A stretch of 64,000 nucleotides of DNA from Sedimenticola_A sp040506425 (GCA_965224515.1 OZ245051.1:1488001-1552000), one strand, 5' to 3'; positions 49,382-58,416 are shown, counted from the first letter of the stretch. Numbers and translations: made by a program. The notes: generated by a model from the sequence alone, not told the origin.

Positions 49382-49923
49382 TGTCTCATCAGCTTGTCTC
49401 GAATAATGAACAGTGCCGCGATGGAGCGGGCCTCGGTAAAGTCGTCCTGATTCAGCAGTTGATCCATCTCGGATATCTTCCAGGGAACCACTTCGAGTGT
49501 TTCTGGTTCGTCGCCGGGGAGTCTGCTGGGGTGAAGCTCCCGGGCCAGTACGATGTGAGTCGTGTGACGCAGATAGCCGGGTGCAAGGGTGACCGAGGTG
49601 ACATGTTCCAGCGAACCGGCGCCAAATCCGATCTCCTCCTGGATCTCCCTGTTGGCTGCGTTAAGAAGCTCTTCCCCATCTTCGATGTTGCCCTTGGGGA
49701 ATACCAGTTCATAGCGGTCGGTGCCGGCGGAGTATTCCCGTATCAGGAGGATTGTATCGGGGTCTTTCAGGGGCACGATCAGTACGGCGCCCTGGTCTGA
49801 TCCCACGATGCGCTGGTAGCAGCGTTTCTCGCCGTTGGAGAACACCAGGTCCATCTCTTCGATGCTGAAAATCCCCGTATCCTGTATCGGGCGGCGTGCT
49901 GTCACTTTGGGCTTCTGGCTCAT
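49378..49923 (-). CDS. nudE: ADP compounds hydrolase NudE
   Basis: This 181-residue Nudix enzyme has the full Nudix box GNIEDGEELLNAANREIQEEIGF. It also has the NudE-type N-terminus (KPKVTARRPIQDTGIFSIEEMDLVFSNGEKRCYQRI) and LLIREYSAGTDRYELVFPKG. NudE hydrolyses ADP-ribose, NADH and diadenosine polyphosphates. It overlaps its neighbours on both sides by 4 bp, so the three genes are translated together. yrfG nearby is also a classical neighbour. Confidence 0.94.
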   Translation of the reverse strand: MSQKPKVTARRPIQDTGIFSIEEMDLVFSNGEKRCYQRIVGSDQGAVLIVPLKDPDTILLIREYSAGTDRYELVFPKGNIEDGEELLNAANREIQEEIGFGAGSLEHVTSVTLAPGYLRHTTHIVLARELHPSRLPGDEPETLEVVPWKISEMDQLLNQDDFTEARSIAALFIIRDKLMRQ

Positions 49924-50582
49924 CTGTTCTCTGTTGTTGTCGGACGGAATCGTAGTCGAGTAAACAGTTTACCTTCAAACCAGCCCTCCAGTGCCACTTC
50001 TCCGCTTTTTTTCGTCACCCGCAGGCCGGGCTGGTGGCTGGGTGAGATGCCGGTGATTACCATCTGTTCCGGATGGATTACTCTCAGGCTGATGAACATC
50101 GGGTAATAGCCATCGAGGAAGCGGCGCATGTAGGGGCCGTTGCGCAGTTCCACCTCTCCTCCATCCATTAATTCCAGGGCGCGTGTTTCTGCCGTGAGGC
50201 AGAGGGTTGCGTTGTTGCCGATATTCTCCATGAATACGCTGGAGTCGCCGGTTTGCGTCCGTTCTATGTTTTCAGTCTGGGTGATTTGTAGTTTTCTGAT
50301 ACGCCCCGGGCGGAAGGTGATCTCCGCTTTGGCCACAGGGTCGATATCCCGGTGGCACTGGTTCAGGCTGACCCAGCCGTCCAGGAGGCTCTCCGGGGTG
50401 ATGCTCAGTTGATTGATGTGCTGATGAGTTGGGGGCTCCGGTGGTGAGGTGAGGAAACGCAATTCACCTTCACTTACAGCAAGGCTCCTCTCCTCGGCTT
50501 TCTCCAACAGCTCCCATTCCGGGTCGCAATGTCCCGGAAAGCAGGTGCAAAGAAGGGCGCATGTCAGGAGTGATCTCATCAT
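49920..50582 (-). CDS. Hypothetical secreted protein upstream of nudE
   Basis: This 220-residue protein has a short signal peptide (MMRSLLTCALLCTCFPGHC) and then mixed beta-type sequence without a known domain. Segments include ESLLDGWVSLNQCHRDIDPVAKAEITFRPGRIRKLQITQTENIERTQ and RRFLDGYYPMFISLRVIHPEQ. It is the first gene of the operon with nudE and the tandem-thioredoxin protein, and divergent from yrfG with about 41 bp between. Cys in LNQC and ATLCLTAE could be substrates of the neighbouring thioredoxin protein (inference). Confidence 0.75.
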   Translation of the reverse strand: MMRSLLTCALLCTCFPGHCDPEWELLEKAEERSLAVSEGELRFLTSPPEPPTHQHINQLSITPESLLDGWVSLNQCHRDIDPVAKAEITFRPGRIRKLQITQTENIERTQTGDSSVFMENIGNNATLCLTAETRALELMDGGEVELRNGPYMRRFLDGYYPMFISLRVIHPEQMVITGISPSHQPGLRVTKKSGEVALEGWFEGKLFTRLRFRPTTTENR

Positions 50583-50623
50583 TTACTTGTCATCCGGGCC
50601 ACTTAAGCCTTAACTTTAGCCTC

Positions 50624-51286
50624 ATGATTGACTGGAACCAAATAGACAGTGTCTTCCTGGATATGGATGGCACTCTGCTCGATCTCCATTTCGATAACCA
50701 CTTTTGGCTTGAGCATGTGCCAATGCGCTTTGCCCAGGAGAACGGGTTGTCTCCTGAAGAGGCCGGGCGTCAGCTGAGAGCGCTTTATACAAGTATCGAA
50801 GGGACGCTCGAGTGGTATTGCGTCGATCACTGGAGCCGGAAGCTGGGCCTGGATATCGCCCTGCTCAAGGAGGAGGTGGATCACCTCATCGCCGTGCATC
50901 CCCACGTGGTGGGTTTTCTTGATGCTGTCAGGGAGCTTGGCAAGCGCGTGGTGCTGGTGACCAATGCCCACCAGAAATCACTGGACTTGAAACTGAAGAG
51001 AACCAAACTGGCCGGGCATTTCGATAATGTTATCTGTGCCCATGATCTGGGATTACCGAAAGAGGACCGCGGGTTCTGGGAAAAGCTGCAGGGGGTGGAG
51101 CCGTTTGACCGGAGCAGAACGCTGTTTGTGGACGATAGTCCGTCGGTGTTGGCGTCAGCCCGTGATTATGGAATTCAGTGGCTTCTGGCCGTGCTGAAAC
51201 CGGACACCCGGGCGCCGGCCAGGGAGGCGGGTGAGTTCGATGCCATTCACGATTTTTCGGAGCTGTTGCAGGGGTTGAAGTCCTGA
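50624..51286 (+). CDS. yrfG: GMP/IMP nucleotidase YrfG
   Basis: This 220-residue HAD hydrolase has motif I DMDGTLLDLHFDN, motif II VLVTNAHQKS, a Lys in LPKEDRGFW and motif IV LFVDDSPSVL. These match YrfG, which dephosphorylates purine nucleotides such as GMP and IMP. The ATG at 50624 (MIDWNQIDSVFLDMDG) fits the family; the frame is open upstream but unconserved. It is divergent from the nudE operon, a conserved pairing. Confidence 0.92.
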   Translation: MIDWNQIDSVFLDMDGTLLDLHFDNHFWLEHVPMRFAQENGLSPEEAGRQLRALYTSIEGTLEWYCVDHWSRKLGLDIALLKEEVDHLIAVHPHVVGFLDAVRELGKRVVLVTNAHQKSLDLKLKRTKLAGHFDNVICAHDLGLPKEDRGFWEKLQGVEPFDRSRTLFVDDSPSVLASARDYGIQWLLAVLKPDTRAPAREAGEFDAIHDFSELLQGLKS

Positions 51287-51319
51287 GTGGGTCCGTGAGC
51301 GGGAGACTTCAGGAGAGCG

Positions 51320-51694
51320 TCACAAACTCCAGGTCTTAAAGCGCTTTTTACAGTAACCGAGCAGGTCCTGGTAGCCGCGGAAGTGCAGTTCAAAGCCCTC
51401 TTCCGCAGGCGCGTCGTATTCACACCAGTCGTTTTCGTATTCCCGGCAGATGGGCGGGCGGTGCTCATAGATACCGCATAGTCCGCCTGGCTGCAGGTGC
51501 TCACACTCACCCTGAAACAACAGGTACCAGCCGCTCTCATCCTTGTAGATCTCCACACCCCGGTGTGAAACTTGCCACAGCAGGTGTTCAAAATCCGACT
51601 TTGAACGGGGGGCGACGCCAAGTGCTTCGGTGATATAGGTGCAGCACTTGGAGCCGTTGCAGCGGCTGCACTTGTTTTCGGTGTTTGTGGTCAT
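51320..51694 (-). CDS. YkgJ-family cysteine-cluster protein
   Basis: This 124-residue protein has many Cys in the YkgJ pattern: CSRCNGSKCCTYI at the start, then CEHLQPGGLCGIYEHRPPICREYENDWCEY. The RPxxCRxxP-like core and spacing suggest a metal or iron-sulfur site. The family is widespread and uncharacterised. It lies between yrfG (convergent) and rhlB (same strand). Confidence 0.88.
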   Translation of the reverse strand: MTTNTENKCSRCNGSKCCTYITEALGVAPRSKSDFEHLLWQVSHRGVEIYKDESGWYLLFQGECEHLQPGGLCGIYEHRPPICREYENDWCEYDAPAEEGFELHFRGYQDLLGYCKKRFKTWSL

Positions 51695-51729
51695 GTCAGA
51701 TGCTGTTTGCCGCTTCCTGCCTGATGGCG

Positions 51730-53034
51730 CTACCGCTTGTGGTGTCCCCCACCTTTGCCGTCTCTGCGGTGGCCCCCCTTGCGGTGACTGCCGTGGCGGT
51801 GGCCGCCTTTGCGGTCCATTGGCTTGCGCCGCTCTGTGCGTACCCGGCTTTTGGGGTCGACCTCGGCTAGCAGTTCATCCGTGATCGGCTCCATCGGAAG
51901 CGAACTGCTGATGTACTGCTCAATGTCGGGCAGGGAGAAGGAGTAGGTTTCGCAGGCAAAGCTGATTGCGTCACCGCTAGCCCCTGCGCGTGCTGTCCGG
52001 CCGATGCGATGGACGTAATCTTCCGCATCCTCAGGCAGGTCATAGTTGAATACGTGGGTGACGTCGGGAATGTGCAGTCCGCGTGCAGCGACATCTGTAG
52101 CCACCAGGATCGGCAGTTCTCCAGCCTGGAACTGCTTGAGAAGGCTCAGGCGTTTTTTCTGCGGGACATCACCGGAGAGGATTGCCGCTTTGAGTCCGTT
52201 GCCCTCAAGGAAGCCCCAGACAATGTCGGCAGTCCGCTTTGTGTTGACGAAGATAATGCTGCGTGGAGGCTCCAGCTTGCGCATCAGGCCGATCAGAAGG
52301 GGCACCTTCTCGTCGTTGGAGGTCATGTAGTAGCACTGTTTGACCTTGTCGGCGGTAACCTGGTCTGCTTCGACGATGATGGTCGCCGGGTTGTTCATGT
52401 GCTCGTAGGCCAGTTCGGTCACTCGGTACGACAGGGTGGCCGAAAAGAGCAGGCCCAGGCGCTTGTCAGGTGTCGGGCAGCGTCGCAACAGGTAGCGTAT
52501 GTCCTTGATAAAACCAAGGTCGAACATGCGATCGGCCTCATCCAGTACGATCACCTGGGTCTCTTTCAGGTTGTAGATGTGTTGCTTGAAATAGTCGATC
52601 AGGCGACCCGGGGTGCCGATCAGAATGTCCACGCCATCTGTCAGCATCTGGCGCTGTTGGTCGTAGCCGGTACCGCCATAGACCAGGCCAAGACGCATAT
52701 CCAGGTGCTTGCCCAGCAGCTCCGCATCCTTGTGAATCTGTACCGCCAGCTCGCGTGTGGGGGCAACCATCAGGGCGCGAGGCTGGTTGGGTTTTCGGTG
52801 TTCGCTGGGAGGATTTGAGATCAGGTGCTGGAAGGTGGCGAGGAGAAATGCGGCTGTTTTTCCGGTTCCGGTTTGTGCCTGGCCGGCGAGATCCTGTCCT
52901 TCCAGTGCCACCGGCAGCGTTTCTGCCTGAATGGGAGTGCAGTTCGAAAACCCTGCATCTTCAAGGCCTTGCATCAGTCTTTCGTCAAGATTGAAGCTCT
53001 CAAAACGCGTGTCTGTCAAATGTTTTTCTGTCAT
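51730..53034 (-). CDS. rhlB: DEAD-box ATP-dependent RNA helicase RhlB
   Basis: This 434-residue helicase has the full motif set: Q-motif GFSNCTPIQAETLP, motif I AQTGTGKT, PTRELA, GTPGRLID, motif II DEAD, SAT, and motif VI HRIGRTARAG. The C-terminal tail is basic and Gly/His-rich (DRKGGHRHGSHRKGGHRRDGKGGGHHKR), likely for RNA binding. RhlB works with RNase E in the degradosome. The rhlB gene is divergent from trxA-rho exactly as in E. coli, supporting RhlB over RhlE or SrmB. Confidence 0.94.
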   Translation of the reverse strand: MTEKHLTDTRFESFNLDERLMQGLEDAGFSNCTPIQAETLPVALEGQDLAGQAQTGTGKTAAFLLATFQHLISNPPSEHRKPNQPRALMVAPTRELAVQIHKDAELLGKHLDMRLGLVYGGTGYDQQRQMLTDGVDILIGTPGRLIDYFKQHIYNLKETQVIVLDEADRMFDLGFIKDIRYLLRRCPTPDKRLGLLFSATLSYRVTELAYEHMNNPATIIVEADQVTADKVKQCYYMTSNDEKVPLLIGLMRKLEPPRSIIFVNTKRTADIVWGFLEGNGLKAAILSGDVPQKKRLSLLKQFQAGELPILVATDVAARGLHIPDVTHVFNYDLPEDAEDYVHRIGRTARAGASGDAISFACETYSFSLPDIEQYISSSLPMEPITDELLAEVDPKSRVRTERRKPMDRKGGHRHGSHRKGGHRRDGKGGGHHKR

Positions 53035-53239
53035 GGCCGGGTAGCATACATTAATTTATGCGGGCTTTGGACTTGAAATGGCTAAAATATTGGGATCAAA
53101 TACGGCCCATACATCACGCGGGCAGAATGATGCGCAATTATTTGCAGCCTGATGCCCGTGCCTTGAACGGGAAACGAAGTGCCGGTGCGACCACGCACCT
53201 TTACGGCGACATATTCCAACAGACCTTTTGGAGATAGAT

Positions 53240-53566
53240 GTGAGTGAACAGATTGTTCATGTGACTGATGATTCCTTCGAAGCTGAAGTGCTGCAGTCCG
53301 GAGTGCCAGTATTGATTGATTACTGGGCAGAGTGGTGCGGTCCCTGCAAGATGATTGCACCCGTGCTTGACGAGATTGCCGGTGAATATGCCGGAAAGAT
53401 CAAGATTGCCAAGCTCAATATTGACGATAATCCCAATACGCCTCCCCGCTACGGTATCCGTGGTATTCCGACCCTGATGCTGTTCAAGGACGGAGAAGTG
53501 GAAGCGACCAAGGTGGGAGCTGTCTCCAAATCCCAGCTGACCGCATTTATCGACAGCAACATTTAA
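53240..53566 (+). CDS. trxA: Thioredoxin 1
   Basis: This 108-residue protein starts MSEQIVHVTDDSFEAEVLQSGVPVLIDYWAEWCGPCKMIAP, with the WCGPC active site and cis-Pro in RGIPTLMLF. It is a cytoplasmic disulfide reductase for ribonucleotide reductase, PAPS reductase and others. The GTG at 53240 has a GGAG site six bases upstream and matches the E. coli N-terminus; an in-frame TTG at 53228 is less likely. rho follows, with its own promoter. Confidence 0.97.
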   Translation: MSEQIVHVTDDSFEAEVLQSGVPVLIDYWAEWCGPCKMIAPVLDEIAGEYAGKIKIAKLNIDDNPNTPPRYGIRGIPTLMLFKDGEVEATKVGAVSKSQLTAFIDSNI

Positions 53567-53589
53567 TACCGATAAATCAACAAAAAAAC

Positions 53590-53617
53590 TGGACGCGCCG
53601 CGGGACAGTGCTACAAT
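53590..53617 (+). promoter_or_regulatory. Possible rho promoter
   Basis: TGGACG (53590-53595) and TACAAT (53612-53617) are 16 bp apart in the 190-bp trxA-rho gap. This would give a rho leader of about 130 bases, where known rho autoregulation occurs in E. coli. Motif match only. Confidence 0.35.
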
Positions 53618-53756
53618 CTCCTCTTGTAGGCACTCCCGCGAGCGCCGTTTTCCCAAACAAACATCCCAGGGCAAGTCTCCATAATCCAGACTGACCTCCA
53701 TTCCTGCGGGCAACTCTGTCCGTGCTGTTCCTTTTCCAAACCTCAAAAAAAACATC

Positions 53757-55013
53757 ATGAATCTCACCGAACTTAAAAAGATGCCGGTCGCCGAACTGGT
53801 CGAACTTGCCCAATCAATGAAAATCGAAGGCATGGCAAGGTCTCGCAAGCAGGACCTGATTTTCGCCATTCTCAAGGCTCACGCCAAGAAAGGTGAGGAT
53901 ATCTACGGAGACGGCGTGCTGGAGATATTGCAGGACGGTTTCGGTTTCCTGCGCGCTGCCGACAGCTCCTACCTGGCCGGTCCCGATGATATCTATGTCT
54001 CACCCAGCCAGATCAGACGATTCAATCTGCGCACCGGTGATACCATTTCCGGCAAGATCCGCCCACCCAAGGACAGCGAGCGCTATTTCGCCCTGTTGAA
54101 GGTGAGTGAGATCAACTATGACAAACCGGAAAACGCCAAGAACAAGATCCTGTTCGAGAACTTCACTCCGCTGTTTGCTAATAAGAAGTTCACGCTTGAG
54201 GTGGGAAATGGCAGTACCGAGGACATCACGGCCCGCACCATCGAGCTGGTTGCGCCCATAGGTAAAGGTCAGCGCGGACTGATTGTCTCCCCACCGAAGG
54301 CGGGTAAGACAATGCTGATGCAGAATGTGGCCCAGTCCATTGCCTACAATCACCCGGAGTGTTACCTGATCGTTCTGCTGATCGATGAGCGTCCCGAAGA
54401 GGTGACCGAGATGGCCCGTTCCGTACGCGGCGAGGTAATCTCCTCTACTTTCGATGAGCCGGCAGCCCGCCATGTACAAGTGGCAGAGATGGTGATCGAG
54501 AAGGCAAAGCGCCTGGTAGAGCACAAGAAGGATGTGGTGATTCTGCTCGACTCCATCACCCGCCTGGCCCGCGCATACAATACCGTTATTCCATCCTCGG
54601 GCAAGGTGCTGACCGGTGGTGTGGACGCCAATGCCCTGCACCGTCCCAAGCGCTTCTTCGGTGCCGCCCGTAATGTGGAAGAGGGTGGCTCACTGACCAT
54701 CATCGCCACTGCCCTGGTTGAGACCGGCTCCCGTATGGATGACGTGATCTACGAGGAGTTCAAAGGCACCGGTAACATGGAGATCCACCTGGATCGCCGG
54801 GTGGCGGAGAAGCGTATCTTCCCCTCCATCAACATCAACCGCTCCGGCACCCGCCGCGAAGATCTGCTGATGAAGCCCGATGATCTGCAGAAGATGTGGA
54901 TCCTGCGCAAGATACTCCATCCCATGGATGAGATCGCGGCCATGGAGTTTCTGTTCGACAAGCTCAAGGTGACCAAGACCAACAACGAGTTTTTCGATGC
55001 CATGAAGCGCTGA
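53757..55013 (+). CDS. rho: Transcription termination factor Rho
   Basis: This 418-residue hexameric RNA helicase ends transcription at Rho-dependent sites. The N-terminal part is MNLTELKKMPVAELVELAQSMKIEGMAR, followed by the cold-shock-like RNA site GFGFLRAADSSYLAGPDDIYVSPSQIRRF. Walker A is SPPKAGKTMLMQ, Walker B LIVLLIDERPEEVTEM, and the Q- and R-loop regions follow. Length is nearly identical to E. coli Rho, without the inserts seen in high-GC Gram-positives. A terminator follows at 55037. Confidence 0.98.
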   Translation: MNLTELKKMPVAELVELAQSMKIEGMARSRKQDLIFAILKAHAKKGEDIYGDGVLEILQDGFGFLRAADSSYLAGPDDIYVSPSQIRRFNLRTGDTISGKIRPPKDSERYFALLKVSEINYDKPENAKNKILFENFTPLFANKKFTLEVGNGSTEDITARTIELVAPIGKGQRGLIVSPPKAGKTMLMQNVAQSIAYNHPECYLIVLLIDERPEEVTEMARSVRGEVISSTFDEPAARHVQVAEMVIEKAKRLVEHKKDVVILLDSITRLARAYNTVIPSSGKVLTGGVDANALHRPKRFFGAARNVEEGGSLTIIATALVETGSRMDDVIYEEFKGTGNMEIHLDRRVAEKRIFPSININRSGTRREDLLMKPDDLQKMWILRKILHPMDEIAAMEFLFDKLKVTKTNNEFFDAMKR

Positions 55014-55036
55014 TCGGTTTTCACTACCGTGACGTC

Positions 55037-55070
55037 AAAGCCGCTGCCCGACCGGGGAGCGGCTTTTTCA
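55037..55070 (+). terminator. Rho-independent terminator after rho
   Basis: An AAAGCCGCT/AGCGGCTTT stem around about 12 bases is followed by TTCATTTTC, 24 bp after the rho stop codon. Confidence 0.85.
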
Positions 55071-55089
55071 TTTTCAGAGATGTAAACTT

Positions 55090-55779
55090 GTGACCATGAA
55101 GCATAACCAGAGACCTATCAAGGCGATGATTCTTGCCGCCGGGCGTGGCGAGCGGATGCGGCCTTTGACCGATCACACGCCCAAGCCCCTGTTGAAGGCG
55201 GCCGGAAAGCCGTTGATTCAGTACCATATCGAAGCCCTGGCGGCGGCAGGGATAGATGACCTGGTGATCAATCATGCCCACCTGGGTGATCAGATCCAGG
55301 CTTACCTGGGAGATGGCGGTCGATTTGGCGTCTCCATTCACTACTCTGAAGAGCCAGAAGGTGCCCTGGAAACCGGTGGAGGGATCTTCAATGCCCTGCA
55401 TCTGCTGGGGGAGGGGCCGTTTATTGTGGTAAACGGAGATGTCTGGAGCGACTATGATTTCAGCAGGGTGCACTGTCCCGTGGGCAGCTTGGCGCACCTC
55501 GTGCTGATAGATAATCCTGCACATCACCCGGACGGCGATTTTGTGCTGGATAATGGGTGGGTCCGTGATGAAGCGGGAGAGCGCCTGACTTTCAGCGGTA
55601 TCGGTGTCTACAGGCGTGAGCTGTTCGATGGCTGCAGTGCCGGGAAGTTCCCCCTGGGGCCATTGCTGCGCAAGGTGATGGCTGCTGGGCAGGTGAGTGG
55701 TGAATATTTTCAGGGGGCGTGGGTGGATGTAGGCACGCCCGGGCGTTTGGACGAGGTGGGCAGGCTGGTACGTAGTTGA
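55090..55779 (+). CDS. murU: MurNAc-1-phosphate uridylyltransferase
   Basis: This nucleotidyltransferase of 229 residues starts at a GTG (ATG at 55096 is also possible). It has the signature AMILAAGRGERMRPLTDHTPKPLLKAAGKPLIQYHIEAL, the metal site VVNGDVWSDYDF and FSGIGVYRRELF. It best matches MurU, which makes UDP-MurNAc from MurNAc-1-phosphate in the anhydromuropeptide recycling bypass of Pseudomonas-type bacteria. The AmgK kinase that normally precedes it is not here; rho is upstream. A general sugar-phosphate uridylyltransferase is the alternative. Confidence 0.85.
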   Translation: MTMKHNQRPIKAMILAAGRGERMRPLTDHTPKPLLKAAGKPLIQYHIEALAAAGIDDLVINHAHLGDQIQAYLGDGGRFGVSIHYSEEPEGALETGGGIFNALHLLGEGPFIVVNGDVWSDYDFSRVHCPVGSLAHLVLIDNPAHHPDGDFVLDNGWVRDEAGERLTFSGIGVYRRELFDGCSAGKFPLGPLLRKVMAAGQVSGEYFQGAWVDVGTPGRLDEVGRLVRS

Positions 55780-55794
55780 CCACGAGGAGTCGGA

Positions 55795-57213
55795 ATGGGT
55801 CAGGAGATCGCCGACAGCCGTTTCAGTGACGATGACTTTATCGCCTTCAGCGAGCGTCTGGAGAGCGAAACCCGGCTGCTGGGCAACTGGCTCAGGGATG
55901 GCGTATTCCCGTCTACCGAGCACGTCGGTGGCTTTGAGCTTGAGACCTGGCTGGTTGACAGCGCCGGCGATCCTGCGCCGATCAATGACCTCTGCCTGGA
56001 AAAGCTGAACGACTCCCTGGTGGTGCCAGAGCTGGCGAGGTTCAACCTGGAGATCAACGGGCACCCGGTCACCCTGACCGGTAACGCGCTCTCCTGTCTT
56101 GGGGATGGCCTGAGGCGGACCTGGGCTGGCTGTGATCACCTTGCTGCGGAGTATGGTGCGCGTCTGGCCATGGTCGGTATTCTGCCAACGGTGACCGAAG
56201 GGCATCTCAATCCGAAGAACATGTCGCCGTTACAGCGTTACCGTGCTCTAGACGAGCAGTTGCTCAAGCTGCGAAACGGTAAGCCGCTGAAGATGGATAT
56301 CCAGGGCAGGGAGCGGCTGCAGTTTGTGCATGATGATGTCATGCTTGAGTCCGCCACCACCTCGTTCCAGATACATCTGAAAGTGGGTGCAGACCGGGCA
56401 GTGCGTTTTTACAATGCGGCGAAGATTCTGTCAGCTCCCATGGTCGCCCTCAGTGCCAACTCCCCATACCTGTTCGGGGTTGATCTATGGGATGAAACAA
56501 GAATCCCTCTGTTCGAGCAGGCGGTGTATGTTGGGGAGTCCGAATTGAGCAAACGTGTCACCTTTGGTGTCCGCTATCTGAAAAAGTCGATCATGGAGCT
56601 CTTCGAAGCCAACCGGGAGCGCTACCAGGTATTGCTGCCACACCTGATGGATGAGCCTGAAGATCAGCTGGCACACCTGCGTTTGCATAATGGCACCATC
56701 TGGCGCTGGAATCGCCCCCTGGTGGGGTTCAATGACCGGGGTGAGCCTCACCTGCGCATAGAACATCGGGTGGTTCCGTCGGGTCCGACCGTGGATGATT
56801 GCATGGCAAATGCGGCCTTCTATTTTGGCGTGGTGCATGCCTTGTCATCCATGGAAGATCCTCCGGAGATGCTGCTGCCGTTTGAGCAGGCGCGGGACAA
56901 TTTTTACGGGGCAGCACGCTCGGGTCTGAATGCCGGCGTGCAATGGCTGGGTGGCAGGCAGTGCAATCTGGGTGAGCTCTGCATGGAACTGACAACCGGT
57001 TTGGCAAGGCAGGGGCTGGAGTCGCTGGGTATCGGGAGAGCTGAGATCGAACGTTGGCTGGGGATTGTAGAGCTGCGCCTGCGCTCCGGGCAGACCGGTG
57101 CTGCATGGCAGCGTGCCTGGGTGGCACGCCACGGCAGGGATATGCGGGGACTGACGCAGTGCTACCTCGAACACCAGTCGTCAGGCCGGCCTGTGCACGA
57201 GTGGCCTGTGTAG
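55795..57213 (+). CDS. GCS2-family carboxylate-amine ligase
   Basis: This 472-residue protein belongs to the glutamate-cysteine ligase superfamily, GCS2-like branch. The opening GGFELETWLVDSAGDPAPIND carries the ExE-type metal motif. FNLEINGHPVTLTGNAL, HDDVMLESATTSFQIHLKV and GEPHLRIEHRVVPSGPTVDD are also family-like. It joins a carboxylate to an amine with ATP; the substrates are unknown and need not be Glu and Cys. It starts 16 bp after murU and 99 bp before an M14 peptidase gene, a pairing that recurs in proteobacteria, so the two may make and trim the same conjugate (inference). Confidence 0.82.
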   Translation: MGQEIADSRFSDDDFIAFSERLESETRLLGNWLRDGVFPSTEHVGGFELETWLVDSAGDPAPINDLCLEKLNDSLVVPELARFNLEINGHPVTLTGNALSCLGDGLRRTWAGCDHLAAEYGARLAMVGILPTVTEGHLNPKNMSPLQRYRALDEQLLKLRNGKPLKMDIQGRERLQFVHDDVMLESATTSFQIHLKVGADRAVRFYNAAKILSAPMVALSANSPYLFGVDLWDETRIPLFEQAVYVGESELSKRVTFGVRYLKKSIMELFEANRERYQVLLPHLMDEPEDQLAHLRLHNGTIWRWNRPLVGFNDRGEPHLRIEHRVVPSGPTVDDCMANAAFYFGVVHALSSMEDPPEMLLPFEQARDNFYGAARSGLNAGVQWLGGRQCNLGELCMELTTGLARQGLESLGIGRAEIERWLGIVELRLRSGQTGAAWQRAWVARHGRDMRGLTQCYLEHQSSGRPVHEWPV

Positions 57214-57311
57214 CGGTCTAGGATCCGGTGCATTTAGCCCGGAAGCGGGATTGGTATCGGTCCGGGCGAATTGAGCTTTAACTATCTAATTAAAAGGGCA
57301 ATAAGAGAAGC

Positions 57312-58352
57312 ATGTTGCAGGAGTTGGATCATCTTCCCGAGGGGTTGTTGGAGCTTGAGGCCCATGAGCTTGAGGGATTTCTGGGTGGGCCCACGCTGAT
57401 ACACCTGGCGGGAGTGCGGGAGCCGGTGCTTTTTGTCTCGGTGCTGATGCACGGTAATGAGCCCACGGGGTGGGAGGCTGTGCGACAACTGCTAGCTGCC
57501 TATGATGCAGGTGGCAGGTACCTGGAACTGCCCCGGTCGGTGAGCCTGTTCATCGGCAATGTCGCTGCTGCATCCCGGGGTTTGAGGCGGCTCGATGGGC
57601 AACCGGACTATAACCGTGTGTGGCCCGGGTGCGAGGGGGCGTCCGGCCTGGAGCACGAGATGATGGCCCGGGTTGTGGATGTGATGGCGAAGCGGGGAGT
57701 CTTTGCCAGTGTCGATATCCATAACAATACGGGGCTCAACCCCCACTACGCCTGCGTCAACGTGATCGACAACCGGTTTCTTCACCTGGCAGCCATGTTT
57801 GGTCGTACCGTGGTCTATTTCATTCGACCCTGCGGCGTGCAGTCCCTCGCCATGTCCAAGATCTGCCCCTCGGTTACCCTGGAGTGCGGTCGACCCGGCC
57901 AGCTCCATGGTGTTGAGCATGCCCGGGAGTACCTCGCTGCCTGTCTGCGCCTGGCTGATTTCCCCCAACACCCGGTCTCTGATCACGATGTAGACCTGTT
58001 TCATACCGTTGCCGTGGTCAAGGTGTCGGAAGATGTGAGTTTCGGGTATGGCCCGGTGGAGACCGATCTTCGCTTTGATGAGGACCTGGAGCTATTTAAT
58101 TTCCGGGAGCTGAGTCGAGGGACCCGGTTTGGGCGTGCGAGGCTTGAAAGCGGCACCGGGCTGGAGGCGCTTGATGAGCAGGGGCGGGATGTGACGGCAC
58201 GCTATTTCGAGATCAGGGAGGGGGAGCTGCGCCTGAAAGTGCCGGTGATGCCCTCCATGCTGACCCGTGACGAGCGGGTGGTGCGCCAGGACTGCCTCTG
58301 CTACCTGATGGAGCGCTATGACGACCATCTTAGGGATGGTGAAACGGTCTGA
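57312..58352 (+). CDS. M14-family metallopeptidase (AstE/aspartoacylase-like)
   Basis: This 346-residue zinc enzyme has the succinylglutamate desuccinylase/aspartoacylase fold. Zinc ligands are His47 and Glu50 in MHGNEPTG and His137 in VDIHNNTG; the catalytic base is probably Glu191 in VTLECGRPGQ. Substrate-Arg candidates lie in YNRVWPG. It could cleave an acyl or amide bond at a small carboxylate, with the neighbouring GCS2 ligase as its synthetic partner. AstE itself is unlikely since no other ast genes are nearby. It is followed by the CIRCE-controlled groESL. Confidence 0.82.
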   Translation: MLQELDHLPEGLLELEAHELEGFLGGPTLIHLAGVREPVLFVSVLMHGNEPTGWEAVRQLLAAYDAGGRYLELPRSVSLFIGNVAAASRGLRRLDGQPDYNRVWPGCEGASGLEHEMMARVVDVMAKRGVFASVDIHNNTGLNPHYACVNVIDNRFLHLAAMFGRTVVYFIRPCGVQSLAMSKICPSVTLECGRPGQLHGVEHAREYLAACLRLADFPQHPVSDHDVDLFHTVAVVKVSEDVSFGYGPVETDLRFDEDLELFNFRELSRGTRFGRARLESGTGLEALDEQGRDVTARYFEIREGELRLKVPVMPSMLTRDERVVRQDCLCYLMERYDDHLRDGETV

Positions 58353-58388
58353 AAGGGCACTTCAGGGCACGATTTTTCCGCCACCCCC

Positions 58389-58416
58389 TTGACTCTCCAA
58401 AGTTTGACCCTATTAT
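58389..58416 (+). promoter_or_regulatory. Sigma-70 promoter of groESL
   Basis: TTGACT (58389-58394) and TATTAT (58411-58416) are 16 bp apart, close to consensus, and directly abut the CIRCE element. HrcA bound there would block RNA polymerase. Confidence 0.75.
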
